A stretch of 6,939 bases of DNA from Rhodospirillaceae bacterium CCH5-H10 (lineage in GTDB: Bacteria > Pseudomonadota > Alphaproteobacteria > Reyranellales > Reyranellaceae): NCBI GenBank assembly GCA_001557035.1, contig LSKJ01000820.1:1-6939 (forward strand), read 5' to 3'. Shown here one piece after another: positions 1 through 5,633 of the stretch (positions are counted from its first letter, which is position 1; each line of letters starts with the position of its first letter). Below the pieces are notes generated by a model, which saw only the letters and a program-made list of their open reading frames with translations, ran no database searches and was not told the DNA's origin. The translations under genes and the position numbers were made by a program.

Positions 1-372
1 CGCGTATCACCGTGGCGTCGATCGAGAGCCATTCCAGATCGCGATCGGCCGCGACAGCCTCGAATATCCGATCAAAGACACCGGCCTCGATCCATCGATA
101 GGAACGCCGCTTGGCCGTCTGGCAGGGACCAAACCGATCTTCCGGGAGGTCGCGCCAGCGGTCCCCAGAGCGCGCCAGCCACGGCACCGCATTCAGAAAA
201 CGACGACCATCACTGCGTGGACCGCACTTCCCTTTGCGACCGCCAGGCATGAACCGCTCCAGTCGTGCCCACTGATCGTCTCTTCACACGTCGCCTTCCA
301 CGCCAGCCTCCAAAAGCCAGCGTTGAATCAGAACCGCCTCCCAAAGGGAATCCTCAAATTGTCGACACAGCC
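1..372 (-). mobile_element. IS5-family element, one end, runs off left edge
   Basis: The minus strand encodes the N-terminal part of an IS5-type transposase (positions 2-283), followed outward by about 90 bp that resemble the non-coding end of such elements. The outer limit is placed at about 372 because a CTAG tetranucleotide (372-375) follows a GTCGACACAGC-like tip, and IS427-type elements are known to insert at CTAG or TA sites. Only one end is in the window, so neither the opposite inverted repeat nor a target duplication can be checked. The family call is firm and the exact boundary is an inference. Confidence 0.6.
2..283 (-). pseudogene. IS5-family transposase, N-terminal part, no usable start
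   Basis: This frame is open for about 93 codons on the minus strand and continues past the window edge. The translation begins DDQWARLERFMPGG, continues with RSDGRRFLNAVPWLARSG and RWRDLPEDRFGP, then SYRWIEAGVFDRIFEAV, and ends at LEWLSIDATVIR. This is the conserved N-terminal region (DUF4096-like) of IS5/IS427-group transposases, and the Asp of SIDAT would be the first residue of the DDE catalytic triad. An in-frame TGA (284-286) lies two codons upstream of DDQW. No start codon stands between it and the conserved region; the first ATG is internal (complement of 248-250). The usual N-terminal leader of a few residues is missing. The copy is therefore probably inactive, although its C-terminal half is outside the window. 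Confidence 0.75.
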
Positions 373-1036
373 TAGCAATTCTAATGAGAATCGTTGAAGT
401 TCACGCGTTCGCCCGTCCGAATCGCGAAACACCTTTGCCGAAGACGGACTATCAAAAAGCTGAGCAGAACTGGGACGACCGGATGGCTTCCGCGCGTCCA
501 GGCCACGAACCAGCACCGGTGGCCTGCTGCCTGCTGCTGGCCGCCGGTCTTGCTGGCGGCCCCGTCTGGCAAACGGCCCGGAGGACGCCACCCTTAGGGT
601 CGACCGATCGACAAGGTGTTGGGCAGGCACAGAGGTGGCGCCGGCAGACGCCCGGGTCGGCCGGCCGACCCGCAGATCGCCTTTCACCTCGCTCCCTCGA
701 GGCTGAGCATGGCCTGCCAGCGTGTAAGGCAACACAAACATCTGGTGTTGGGGAAGACTTGCCGTGTTCTATATCGGCTGACTTAGACTGGAAGACCGTT
801 GTTCCGCGGCGACGGCGTACGCTAAGGGCTTGCCGACCGCCGCCGTCATCATCTGGTCGACCGAACCATGGCCATATCGCCGTGATCGACTACAGCACGC
901 TCGCAGTGGTACTGGGGCAGGCCGTCGACCGGCCGGCTACCCACCGTCTTGCCGACTCTCGGCTCGAACTCACCGGGGAAGTCAAGCGGCCCCGCTGGAT
1001 TATTGAGCTGAACGAGGAATCGCAGGGACTTTCAGC

Positions 1037-1053
1037 GAATCGGAGTCCGATTC
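1037..1053. promoter_or_regulatory. 17-bp perfect palindrome, possible operator
   Basis: GAATCGGA (1037-1044), one central base (1045) and TCCGATTC (1046-1053) form a perfect inverted repeat with 8-bp arms. Both arms contain a GANTC site (GAATC and GATTC), which is the target of the CcrM adenine methylase in alphaproteobacteria. The palindrome lies about 190 bp before the chosen start of the export gene. A one-base loop is too tight for an RNA hairpin, so a dimeric protein-binding site is more likely. No regulator can be assigned from sequence. Confidence 0.35.
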
Positions 1054-1129
1054 AAAATGGGGCCTGGATCCAGGAGGCGCGTCTGCATGGAGATTTTCCT
1101 GCACGATCATACGCCTCTGCAAGAACAAT

Positions 1130-1168
1130 TTGGCTAGCTTGCTATGCCAAGATGTTCGTTTTTATTGT
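1130..1168 (+). promoter_or_regulatory. Weak promoter candidate for export gene, with inverted repeat
   Basis: TTGCTA (1139-1144) and TATTGT (1163-1168) are separated by 18 bp and give a partial sigma-70-type match in an AT-rich patch upstream of the export gene. The -35 candidate lies inside a TTGGC (1130-1134), N11, GCCAA (1146-1150) inverted repeat that could bind a LysR-type or other dimeric regulator. Both matches are weak, and the assignment relies mainly on position. Confidence 0.25.
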
Positions 1169-1216
1169 AGTCTTGTAGTAGAAAAGCCGTGGCGCAATGC
1201 CATGCGTCAGATCATT

Positions 1217-1220
1217 GGAG
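1217..1220 (+). promoter_or_regulatory. Ribosome-binding site that favours the GTG start
   Basis: GGAG lies 9 bases before the GTG at 1230. The upstream in-frame ATG at 1197 has only a poor purine stretch (AGAAAAG) well upstream. This supports initiation at 1230, which also shortens the lipoprotein signal peptide to a normal length. Confidence 0.5.
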
Positions 1221-1229
1221 ATCAAACGA

Positions 1230-2429
1230 GTGCGCTCATCGATTGTGCAAACGGGCGGCCAGTTTCGACGGATTCTGATCTCCAGCTATGCTGCAGTCCT
1301 TTGTTTGGCGGTGGGGGCCTGTGACTTGCTCCCAAGCGATGGTCCAAGCGCCAATGGAATGCTCGCGCATGCTTCCGAACGACGGAAGGCCGACCCTGAG
1401 GCGGTCATGCGTTTTGCGCTGGTGACTGTCGATGCGCGGATTGCTCGGGATGCCGAGCAATTTTACCGTCCCGTTTCGCCCAGCATTCCTCCTGCCTTTC
1501 AACAATCAGGCACGTTCGGCCGCGCGGGCGTTGGCGATGTTCTGCGGGTGACCATTTGGGAGCCCAACGATACAGGTCTCCTAGGCTCTGAACGCAGGGG
1601 TACAGATATAACAGTCCGCGTCGACCCCGATGGCACCATCGCTGTGCCCTATGCGGGCCGTTTTCCCGTTCGTGGCAAGCCATTGTCGGAGGTCGAGAAG
1701 GGCATAATTGATCGCCTGGCCGGCCAAGTTAATAATCCCCAAGTGACTGTGATGGTTTCCCAGAACATCAGCAGCGCGGCGTCCGTTCAAGGTGATGTCA
1801 ACAAGCCCGGACCGTATCCAGTAGAAAGAGCCGATCAGCGCGTTCTCGACATGCTTGCCCTCGCCGGGGGTACGAAATACCCGGCATACGAGACTTCATT
1901 GCGATTGACGCGCGGGCGCTCGATCATGACCGTGCAGATGCAGGAACTCGTGGATCGGCCAGAGACCTTCAACGTGCCTGTGGCAGCCGGCGACACGATA
2001 CTCCTGTCCCGCAAGCCGCTGAAATTCGTGGCGCTAGGCGCCGTTCAGCAACCTGGCGAACAGATTTTCCGCAGGTCAACGCTCAACATGACCGACGCGC
2101 TGGGCCAGACCGTCGGCCTCGAATCTTCCCGCGCCGACGCAAAGGGAGTCTATCTTTTCCGTCGTGAGCCAGTCGAGTTGGCTCGTCGATACGGCATCCG
2201 GTTGTTGGCCGAGGACTTGGAAACAGTGCCAATAGTCTATCAGCTGAACCTGAAGGATCCGCAATCGTTCTTTGCCATGAACGCCTTTCCATTGAGGCCC
2301 AACGACATCCTTTATGTCTCGCCTGCGCCTTTGGCGGATGCCGCGAAGTTCTTCCAGATTCTGTCCGGCGCGACCGCTACCGTAGCCATTCCGCGCACAC
2401 TGGGGGGCAATTTCCCAGCGGGCAATTAG
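1230..2429 (+). CDS. Outer-membrane polysaccharide export lipoprotein (Wza/BexD/CtrA family)
   Basis: The product is predicted to form the outer-membrane channel through which a capsular or exopolysaccharide leaves the cell. From GTG 1230 it has 399 residues, the usual size for BexD/CtrA-type proteins. Residues 1-30 form a lipoprotein signal peptide: a basic FRRIL segment, a hydrophobic core, then VGAC with the lipidated Cys at about 31. The Poly_export domain covers about residues 100-190 (GVGDVLRVTIWEP, VRVDPDGTIAVPYAGR, VSQNISS). A first SLBB-type domain starts at VQGDVNKPGPYPV and ends near AAGDTILLSR. A second runs from FVALGAVQQPGEQIF to RPNDILYVSPAP. The tail DAAKFFQILSGATATVAI could be the amphipathic helix that crosses the outer membrane. 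An in-frame ATG at 1197 would add 11 residues but has a poorer ribosome site. The usual partner genes do not follow. The family call is firm; the exported polymer is unknown. Confidence 0.9.
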   Translation: MRSSIVQTGGQFRRILISSYAAVLCLAVGACDLLPSDGPSANGMLAHASERRKADPEAVMRFALVTVDARIARDAEQFYRPVSPSIPPAFQQSGTFGRAGVGDVLRVTIWEPNDTGLLGSERRGTDITVRVDPDGTIAVPYAGRFPVRGKPLSEVEKGIIDRLAGQVNNPQVTVMVSQNISSAASVQGDVNKPGPYPVERADQRVLDMLALAGGTKYPAYETSLRLTRGRSIMTVQMQELVDRPETFNVPVAAGDTILLSRKPLKFVALGAVQQPGEQIFRRSTLNMTDALGQTVGLESSRADAKGVYLFRREPVELARRYGIRLLAEDLETVPIVYQLNLKDPQSFFAMNAFPLRPNDILYVSPAPLADAAKFFQILSGATATVAIPRTLGGNFPAGN

Positions 2430-2435
2430 TCTGGT

Positions 2436-2522
2436 GTGTCAGAAGAGAGTCAGAAAGCTGCGGCTCGACCTGGTGGGTGTTCGGGTTGGATAAGAGAATT
2501 CATTGCGGCGCGCGAGTCTTGA
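2436..2522 (+). pseudogene. Possible stump of a CtrB/BexC/KpsE-like export gene
   Basis: A GTG six bases after the export-gene stop opens a 28-codon frame. It begins VSEESQKAAARPG, has WIREFIAARES near its end, and stops with TGA at 2520-2522. BexD/CtrA-type genes are typically followed closely by the gene for the inner-membrane chain-length and export protein (CtrB/BexC/KpsE). Those proteins start with a short polar cytoplasmic segment before the first membrane helix, and this peptide has that character and that position. No membrane helix follows in any frame, so at most the first 25 or so codons survive. The spacing suggests translational coupling. The assignment is an inference from context plus weak resemblance, and a chance frame is possible. 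Confidence 0.25.
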
Positions 2523-3212
2523 GGATGTCGGAGTGCCGAGCGGTTTTCCCTAGCTCGACGGCTTGGCTGCGGTGATCGGCTACCAACGGGTAAAGCCGCT
2601 GCGCGAGTATTCTAGCCAGGTGATGCGGTGGTGCTAATGCAAAAGCACCGAGCCTATGGCTGCTGGGGCGAGCGGCCGTGCAGAACCAGTCATTGTTGCA
2701 TTTTGTCGGCCAAGCTTCATCGTCGGACAGGGAGGTCCTAGTAAAGGTGTGCGAGCTTGTGCGGCCGGCGCATCGGTGCGAAGGAACGCACTGCTCATAC
2801 GCCTCGCGTGCATGCAGTAAGACTAACTGCCCGCGTGGTTATCCCTAGCAAGCAAGTTTTGTGCTCCTAGCTCGCATCGGCTTATGGTGTCGTATCTGGC
2901 CAGCGCACTCCGCGCGACACCAGCTGTTGGCGACGCGGCTTCGCTACAAACCGGCTTGCCTTGACGAAGATAATTTTGGTGCTCGATCTCACACAGCCGG
3001 CAGAAATGATCCACAAAGCTGAAATGGTGGCCGCTTTCATTGTGTGGCATTAATCCGGGCTCCGCAGGTCGCTACCGAACAATATCCTGCTCCCACAATT
3101 CGTGTCTATTGCTCTTTGAGTCATCGCTCGTGTTTGCGTTTGAGGTCTTCCCCTGTAGAGGGAACCTTTTGGCAACCCACGACTGAAAGCGCTGGCATCC
3201 GCCGACGGTGAT
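2523..3212. other. Decayed intergenic stretch, no intact gene
   Basis: About 690 bp with stops in all plus-strand frames. One short plus-strand stretch (about 2553-2636) reads LDGLAAVIGYQRVKPLRE and further residues before a TAA, and looks protein-like, but I cannot assign it. A 75-codon minus-strand frame (2823-3050) has a GGAG-like site upstream but no recognisable motif. A small inverted repeat (GGTGCT 2630-2635 and AGCACC 2644-2649) is too weak to call a terminator. Codon-like periodicity is poor throughout. The stretch is most simply read as the eroded remains of genes that once linked the export and sugar-nucleotide genes. Confidence 0.45.
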
Positions 3213-3227
3213 GTGCAAACTGCACAT
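3211..3227. promoter_or_regulatory. Tra-box-like palindrome (possible LuxR-family site)
   Basis: ATGTGCA (3211-3217), AAC, TGCACAT (3221-3227) is a perfect 7-bp inverted repeat. The arms are identical to those of the Agrobacterium TraR tra box, which is ATGTGCA-GATC-TGCACAT. The spacer here is 3 rather than 4 bases, which would shift the half-sites by one base relative to each other. LuxR-family quorum-sensing regulators bind such elements. No luxR or luxI gene lies in the window and no clear promoter is placed correctly next to it. The sequence match is seen directly; the function is inferred. Confidence 0.3.
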
Positions 3228-3317
3228 GTGAAGGAAGACGTTCTACTTCTGCTGGCCGCATTCGCTTTAACGATCGCGGTTTCAGCCACCACTTTCTATC
3301 TCCTAAAGATGCTCTGA
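3213..3317 (+). pseudogene. Short hydrophobic reading frame truncated at IS3 end
   Basis: A plus-strand frame open from 3159 to a TGA at 3315-3317 ends with a clear single membrane segment: VKEDVLLLLAAFALTIAVS followed by ATTFYLLKML. Possible starts are GTG 3213 (34 codons) or GTG 3228 (29 codons); neither has a good ribosome site. A charged KED head, about 20 hydrophobic residues and a terminal Lys fit a small single-pass membrane protein or the tail of a larger one. The stop codon is formed by the first three bases of the putative IS3 left terminus (TGACCTA at 3315), so the original frame may have continued beyond the insertion point. No family is recognised. The tra-box-like palindrome overlaps its start. 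Confidence 0.3.
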
Positions 3318-3330
3318 CCTAATAATCCCC

Positions 3331-4058
3331 CGCTCCGGCCGCCGGGCGGGGTGCTCAGCGGAGGACAACATCAACGCATTCCCCGCCTTGATTCGAAATC
3401 CGCCGGTGAAGCGGCGGCGTGGCCGTCGGCGGGCCATCGGCACCCATGCACCGATCGTCGTGCCGCAGGAGCTTAACCAGCGCTGATCGCTCGACTTCGT
3501 CAGCGACCAGCTCGGCAACGGTCGACGGTTTCGTCTGCTCAACGTGATCGCCGACTTCAACAGCGAGTGCCTGGCGTCCGTGCCGGACTTCTTGCTATCG
3601 GGCAAGCGGGTGACCCGCGAGCTCGAGGCCATCATCGCGGCCCGCGGCAAGCCGGCGATGATCGTCTCGGACAACGGTACGGAGCTGACCAGTAACGCGG
3701 TGCTGCGCTGGGCAGTCGACCAGGACATCGAATGGCACTACATCGCGCCAGGCAAGCCGACGCAGAACGGCTTCGTCGAGAGCTTCAATGGCCGCATGCG
3801 CGACGAATGCCTGAACGAGCACGTCTTCATGACACTGCCGAGGCTCGACGAATCGTCGAGGCCTGGTGCATCGACTACAACACGATAAGGCCGCATGGCC
3901 GCCTCGGCAGGTTGCCTCCGGCGGTATTCGGCGCTACGCGCAGACCCGGAAAGCAAGAGGACGGGACGCTGCGCTCGATCGGGGGCTTCGCGCCCCGTCC
4001 TCTTGCTCCACCAACCATCAGAGCAAAACAGGAACAGACTCATCCTGCCGACGTGTGA
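3331..4058 (+). pseudogene. IS3-family transposase orfB (IS407-like), broken
   Basis: The rve-type DDE integrase domain of an IS3 transposase is easily read across two frames. Key segments are [62 protein letters not shown] and, after a frame change, [21 protein letters not shown]. The triad is Asp at 3493-3495, Asp at 3670-3672 and Glu at 3778-3780, with 35 residues between the last two as is typical for IS3. There are two clear lesions. A TGA at 3484-3486 replaces the Trp expected in the NQRWSLDF motif, and an apparent one-base loss near 3837-3839 moves the C-terminal part into another frame, ending at TGA 4056-4058. Before about 3403 the homology is ragged; RSGRRAG near 3331 may be a mutated RFGYRRI. 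The gene cannot make an active transposase. Confidence 0.88.
3952..4007. repeat. 14-bp perfect inverted repeat in IS3 3' end
   Basis: The left arm is AGCAAGAGGACGGG (3952-3965) and the right arm CCCGTCCTCTTGCT (3994-4007), separated by 28 bases. The arms are perfectly complementary and GC-rich, so a strong RNA stem or DNA cruciform is possible. The repeat sits within the C-terminal codons of the broken transposase. No T-run follows the right arm, so it is not a standard intrinsic terminator, although it could still block read-through into the dehydrogenase gene. Confidence 0.6.
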
Positions 4059-4080
4059 AAGACGGGAGTAGGTCATTGGC

Positions 4081-4117
4081 AATTGGCTTTGACAGCCAAT
4101 TTTGAGCCCCGTACAAG
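4081..4117 (+). promoter_or_regulatory. Promoter candidate for sugar-nucleotide operon, within a hairpin
   Basis: A consensus -35 TTGACA (4089-4094) is followed after exactly 17 bp by TACAAG (4112-4117), a 4-of-6 match to the -10 box. It lies 14 bp beyond the IS3 right end and about 60 bp before the dehydrogenase start. The -35 box occupies the loop and inner arm of a perfect 8-bp inverted repeat, AATTGGCT (4081-4088) and AGCCAATT (4094-4101). A repressor or activator bound there would directly affect polymerase access. The match is seen directly; its activity is inferred. Confidence 0.5.
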
Positions 4118-4176
4118 CGGCACTGCTGGGAGTCTTTAAGCATTTTTATGTGTACCGAGGCAGAGAGGGGTAGGGG

Positions 4177-5559
4177 ATGCACGACGGAGCGGGAGTTCAC
4201 GCGCGCGACCAACATGCTGGGAAAGCGCCTGAGCAGGTTGCTTCTATTATCGACCGGCTCCGCTCTCATCGGGCAACCATCGGGATCATGGGACTAGGGT
4301 ATGTTGGCCTGCCGCTCGCATGTACTATCGCGAGAAAAGGCTTTGCGGTGCTGGGCTTTGACATCGATGCTAGCAAGATCGACCAGATCAATGCCGGTAC
4401 CTCCTACATTGGCCATATCAACAGCGAAGAAATTGCCGAGATGCGCCAGGCCGGCCGCCTTGAGGCGACCGGCGACTTTTCGCGTCTTGGCGAAGTGGAC
4501 GTCATCATTCTTTGTGTGCCGACGCCCCTGACCAAGTATCGGGAGCCCGACCTGACATACGTGACGCGGACCACCGAGTCGATTGCGCCGCATCTCAGGC
4601 GGGGCCAACTGGTCGTCCTAGAGTCGACGACGTATCCTGGCACCACGCGCGACGTGCTGCGGCCGATTCTCGAGCGGAACGGTCTCCGTTCGGGACAAGA
4701 CTTCTTTCTCGCCTACTCGCCGGAGCGGGAAGATCCCGGCAACGCCCAGTTCTCGACAGCTGCAATTCCGAAGGTCGTCGGGGGGGAGGGGCCCGACGCC
4801 TTGCGGCTGGCTTGCGCGCTGTACGACGAGGTGGTCGCGCGGACGGTGCCCGTTACGTCGCTGGAAACAGCCGAAGCGGTAAAGCTGACCGAGAACATCT
4901 TCCGCTCGGTCAACATCGCGCTCGCGAACGAACTCAAGACGGTTTACGAGGCGATGGGCATCGACGTCTGGGAGGTCATCGAGGCGGCGAAAAGCAAGCC
5001 GTTCGGCTTTATGCCCTTCTATCCAGGCCCTGGCCTTGGTGGTCACTGCATCCCTATCGACCCATTCTACCTCACCTGGAAGGCGCGCGAATACGGTGTG
5101 GTTACGCGGTTCATCGAGTTGGCCGGTGAGATCAATACGGCAATGCCACAGCGTGTAGTGGACCGCACCATCGAAGCCCTCAATGAGCGTCTTCGGAAGG
5201 CTTCCAAGGGGGCACATGTTTTGGTAGCGGGTATTGCCTACAAGAAGAACGTTGATGACACGCGTGAGAGTCCAGCTTTCAAGATCATTGAGCTGCTCGA
5301 AAAGCGGGGGGTGGAGGTTTCCTACTATGATCCTATTGTGGCTGAAATCCCTCCTAGCCGAGAGCACCCTGAGTTTGCGGGCAGGCGATCGGTTTCCTTC
5401 CTTCAGTCGTCCATTTCCGCTTTCGATGCGGTCGTGATTTGTACGGATCACGATTGTGTCGATTACGTCAAGCTTGCTGAATGGTCGCCTCTGGTCATCG
5501 ATACTCGAAATGCCTGCGCTCGATTTGGTGCAATGGGTGAGCACATCGTCAAAGCGTGA
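4177..5559 (+). CDS. wbpA: Nucleotide-sugar dehydrogenase, UDP-GlcNAc 6-dehydrogenase (WbpA) type
   Basis: This cytoplasmic NAD-dependent enzyme oxidises the C6 hydroxyl of a UDP-sugar twice to give the uronic acid; the WbpA type makes UDP-GlcNAcA from UDP-GlcNAc. At 460 residues it is slightly longer than usual, because about 33 residues precede the Rossmann motif. GLGYVGLPLA (40-49) binds NAD. LESTTYPGTT (148-157) and the Lys of AVKLTEN (Lys236) belong to the active site, and the catalytic Cys291 is in GPGLGGHCIPIDPFYLTWKA, the form typical of WbpA rather than TviB or WecC. GIAYKKNVDDTRESPA (352-367) marks the C-terminal UDP-binding domain. The ATG at 4177 is preceded by GAGAGGGG (4163-4170). 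It heads a likely operon with the epimerase 74 bp downstream, transcribed from the promoter at 4089-4117. UDP-glucose as substrate is not excluded. Confidence 0.92.
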   Translation: MHDGAGVHARDQHAGKAPEQVASIIDRLRSHRATIGIMGLGYVGLPLACTIARKGFAVLGFDIDASKIDQINAGTSYIGHINSEEIAEMRQAGRLEATGDFSRLGEVDVIILCVPTPLTKYREPDLTYVTRTTESIAPHLRRGQLVVLESTTYPGTTRDVLRPILERNGLRSGQDFFLAYSPEREDPGNAQFSTAAIPKVVGGEGPDALRLACALYDEVVARTVPVTSLETAEAVKLTENIFRSVNIALANELKTVYEAMGIDVWEVIEAAKSKPFGFMPFYPGPGLGGHCIPIDPFYLTWKAREYGVVTRFIELAGEINTAMPQRVVDRTIEALNERLRKASKGAHVLVAGIAYKKNVDDTRESPAFKIIELLEKRGVEVSYYDPIVAEIPPSREHPEFAGRRSVSFLQSSISAFDAVVICTDHDCVDYVKLAEWSPLVIDTRNACARFGAMGEHIVKA

Positions 5560-5633
5560 GTAGCCCTGTGCCCTCTCACTGCTCTGAACCACTATCGAAT
5601 GTGGCATGACTCACCAGTAGAGGCCAGGAGCTG

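Larger units (their letters stand above)
376..1196. other. Long stretch with no recognisable gene
   Basis: About 820 bp between the IS5 end and the export gene. A 264-codon open frame on the plus strand (384-1178) and overlapping minus-strand frames exist. Their translations are arginine-, proline- and alanine-rich, contain no motif I recognise and lack a convincing ribosome-binding site, so they look like chance open frames in GC-rich DNA. The last 200 bp are more AT-rich and hold the palindrome at 1037-1053 and the promoter candidate at 1130-1168, as expected for the regulatory region of the downstream gene. Confidence 0.5.
3315..4075 (+). mobile_element. Internally deleted IS3-family element
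   Basis: The left tip TGACCTA (3315-3321), followed by a C-rich run, is matched by TAGGTCA (4069-4075) preceded by a G-rich run at the right. This gives TG...CA-type ends with imperfect inverted repeats, as in IS3-family elements. Between them lies only a damaged orfB. The span of about 760 bp is much shorter than the usual 1.2-1.3 kb; orfA and the start of orfB are gone. Flanking triplets (CTC before, TTG after) do not form a target duplication, so an adjacent deletion or rearrangement is likely. The family call is firm from the transposase; the ends are moderately supported. Confidence 0.6.

Noticed and set aside
1131..1143. Sigma-54-like promoter (TGGC...TTGC)
   Set aside because: The GG and GC elements are about three bases too close together for the required -24/-12 spacing.
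384..1178. 264-codon open frame on the plus strand
   Set aside because: No recognisable motif, biased Arg/Pro/Ala composition, no convincing ribosome site, and overlapping long frames on the other strand. Best explained by chance in GC-rich DNA.
2630..2649. GGTGCT/AGCACC hairpin as a terminator of the export gene
   Set aside because: Only six base pairs, no T-run, and 200 bp beyond the gene end.
3011..3047. Imperfect inverted repeat CCACAAAG...TTGTGTGG
   Set aside because: Several mismatches and a long spacer; could easily arise by chance.
2823..3050. 75-codon minus-strand frame with a GGAG-like site upstream
   Set aside because: It has a few cysteines but no recognisable pattern or neighbour that would support it; too weak to list as a gene.
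3161..3186. GGAAC motif resembling an EcfG/ECF-sigma -35 box
   Set aside because: No CGTT-type -10 box follows at 16-17 bp, and there is no intact gene just downstream.
4618..5607. 329-codon open frame on the minus strand
   Set aside because: It lies antisense to the well-supported dehydrogenase gene and has no known domain; it is a shadow frame.
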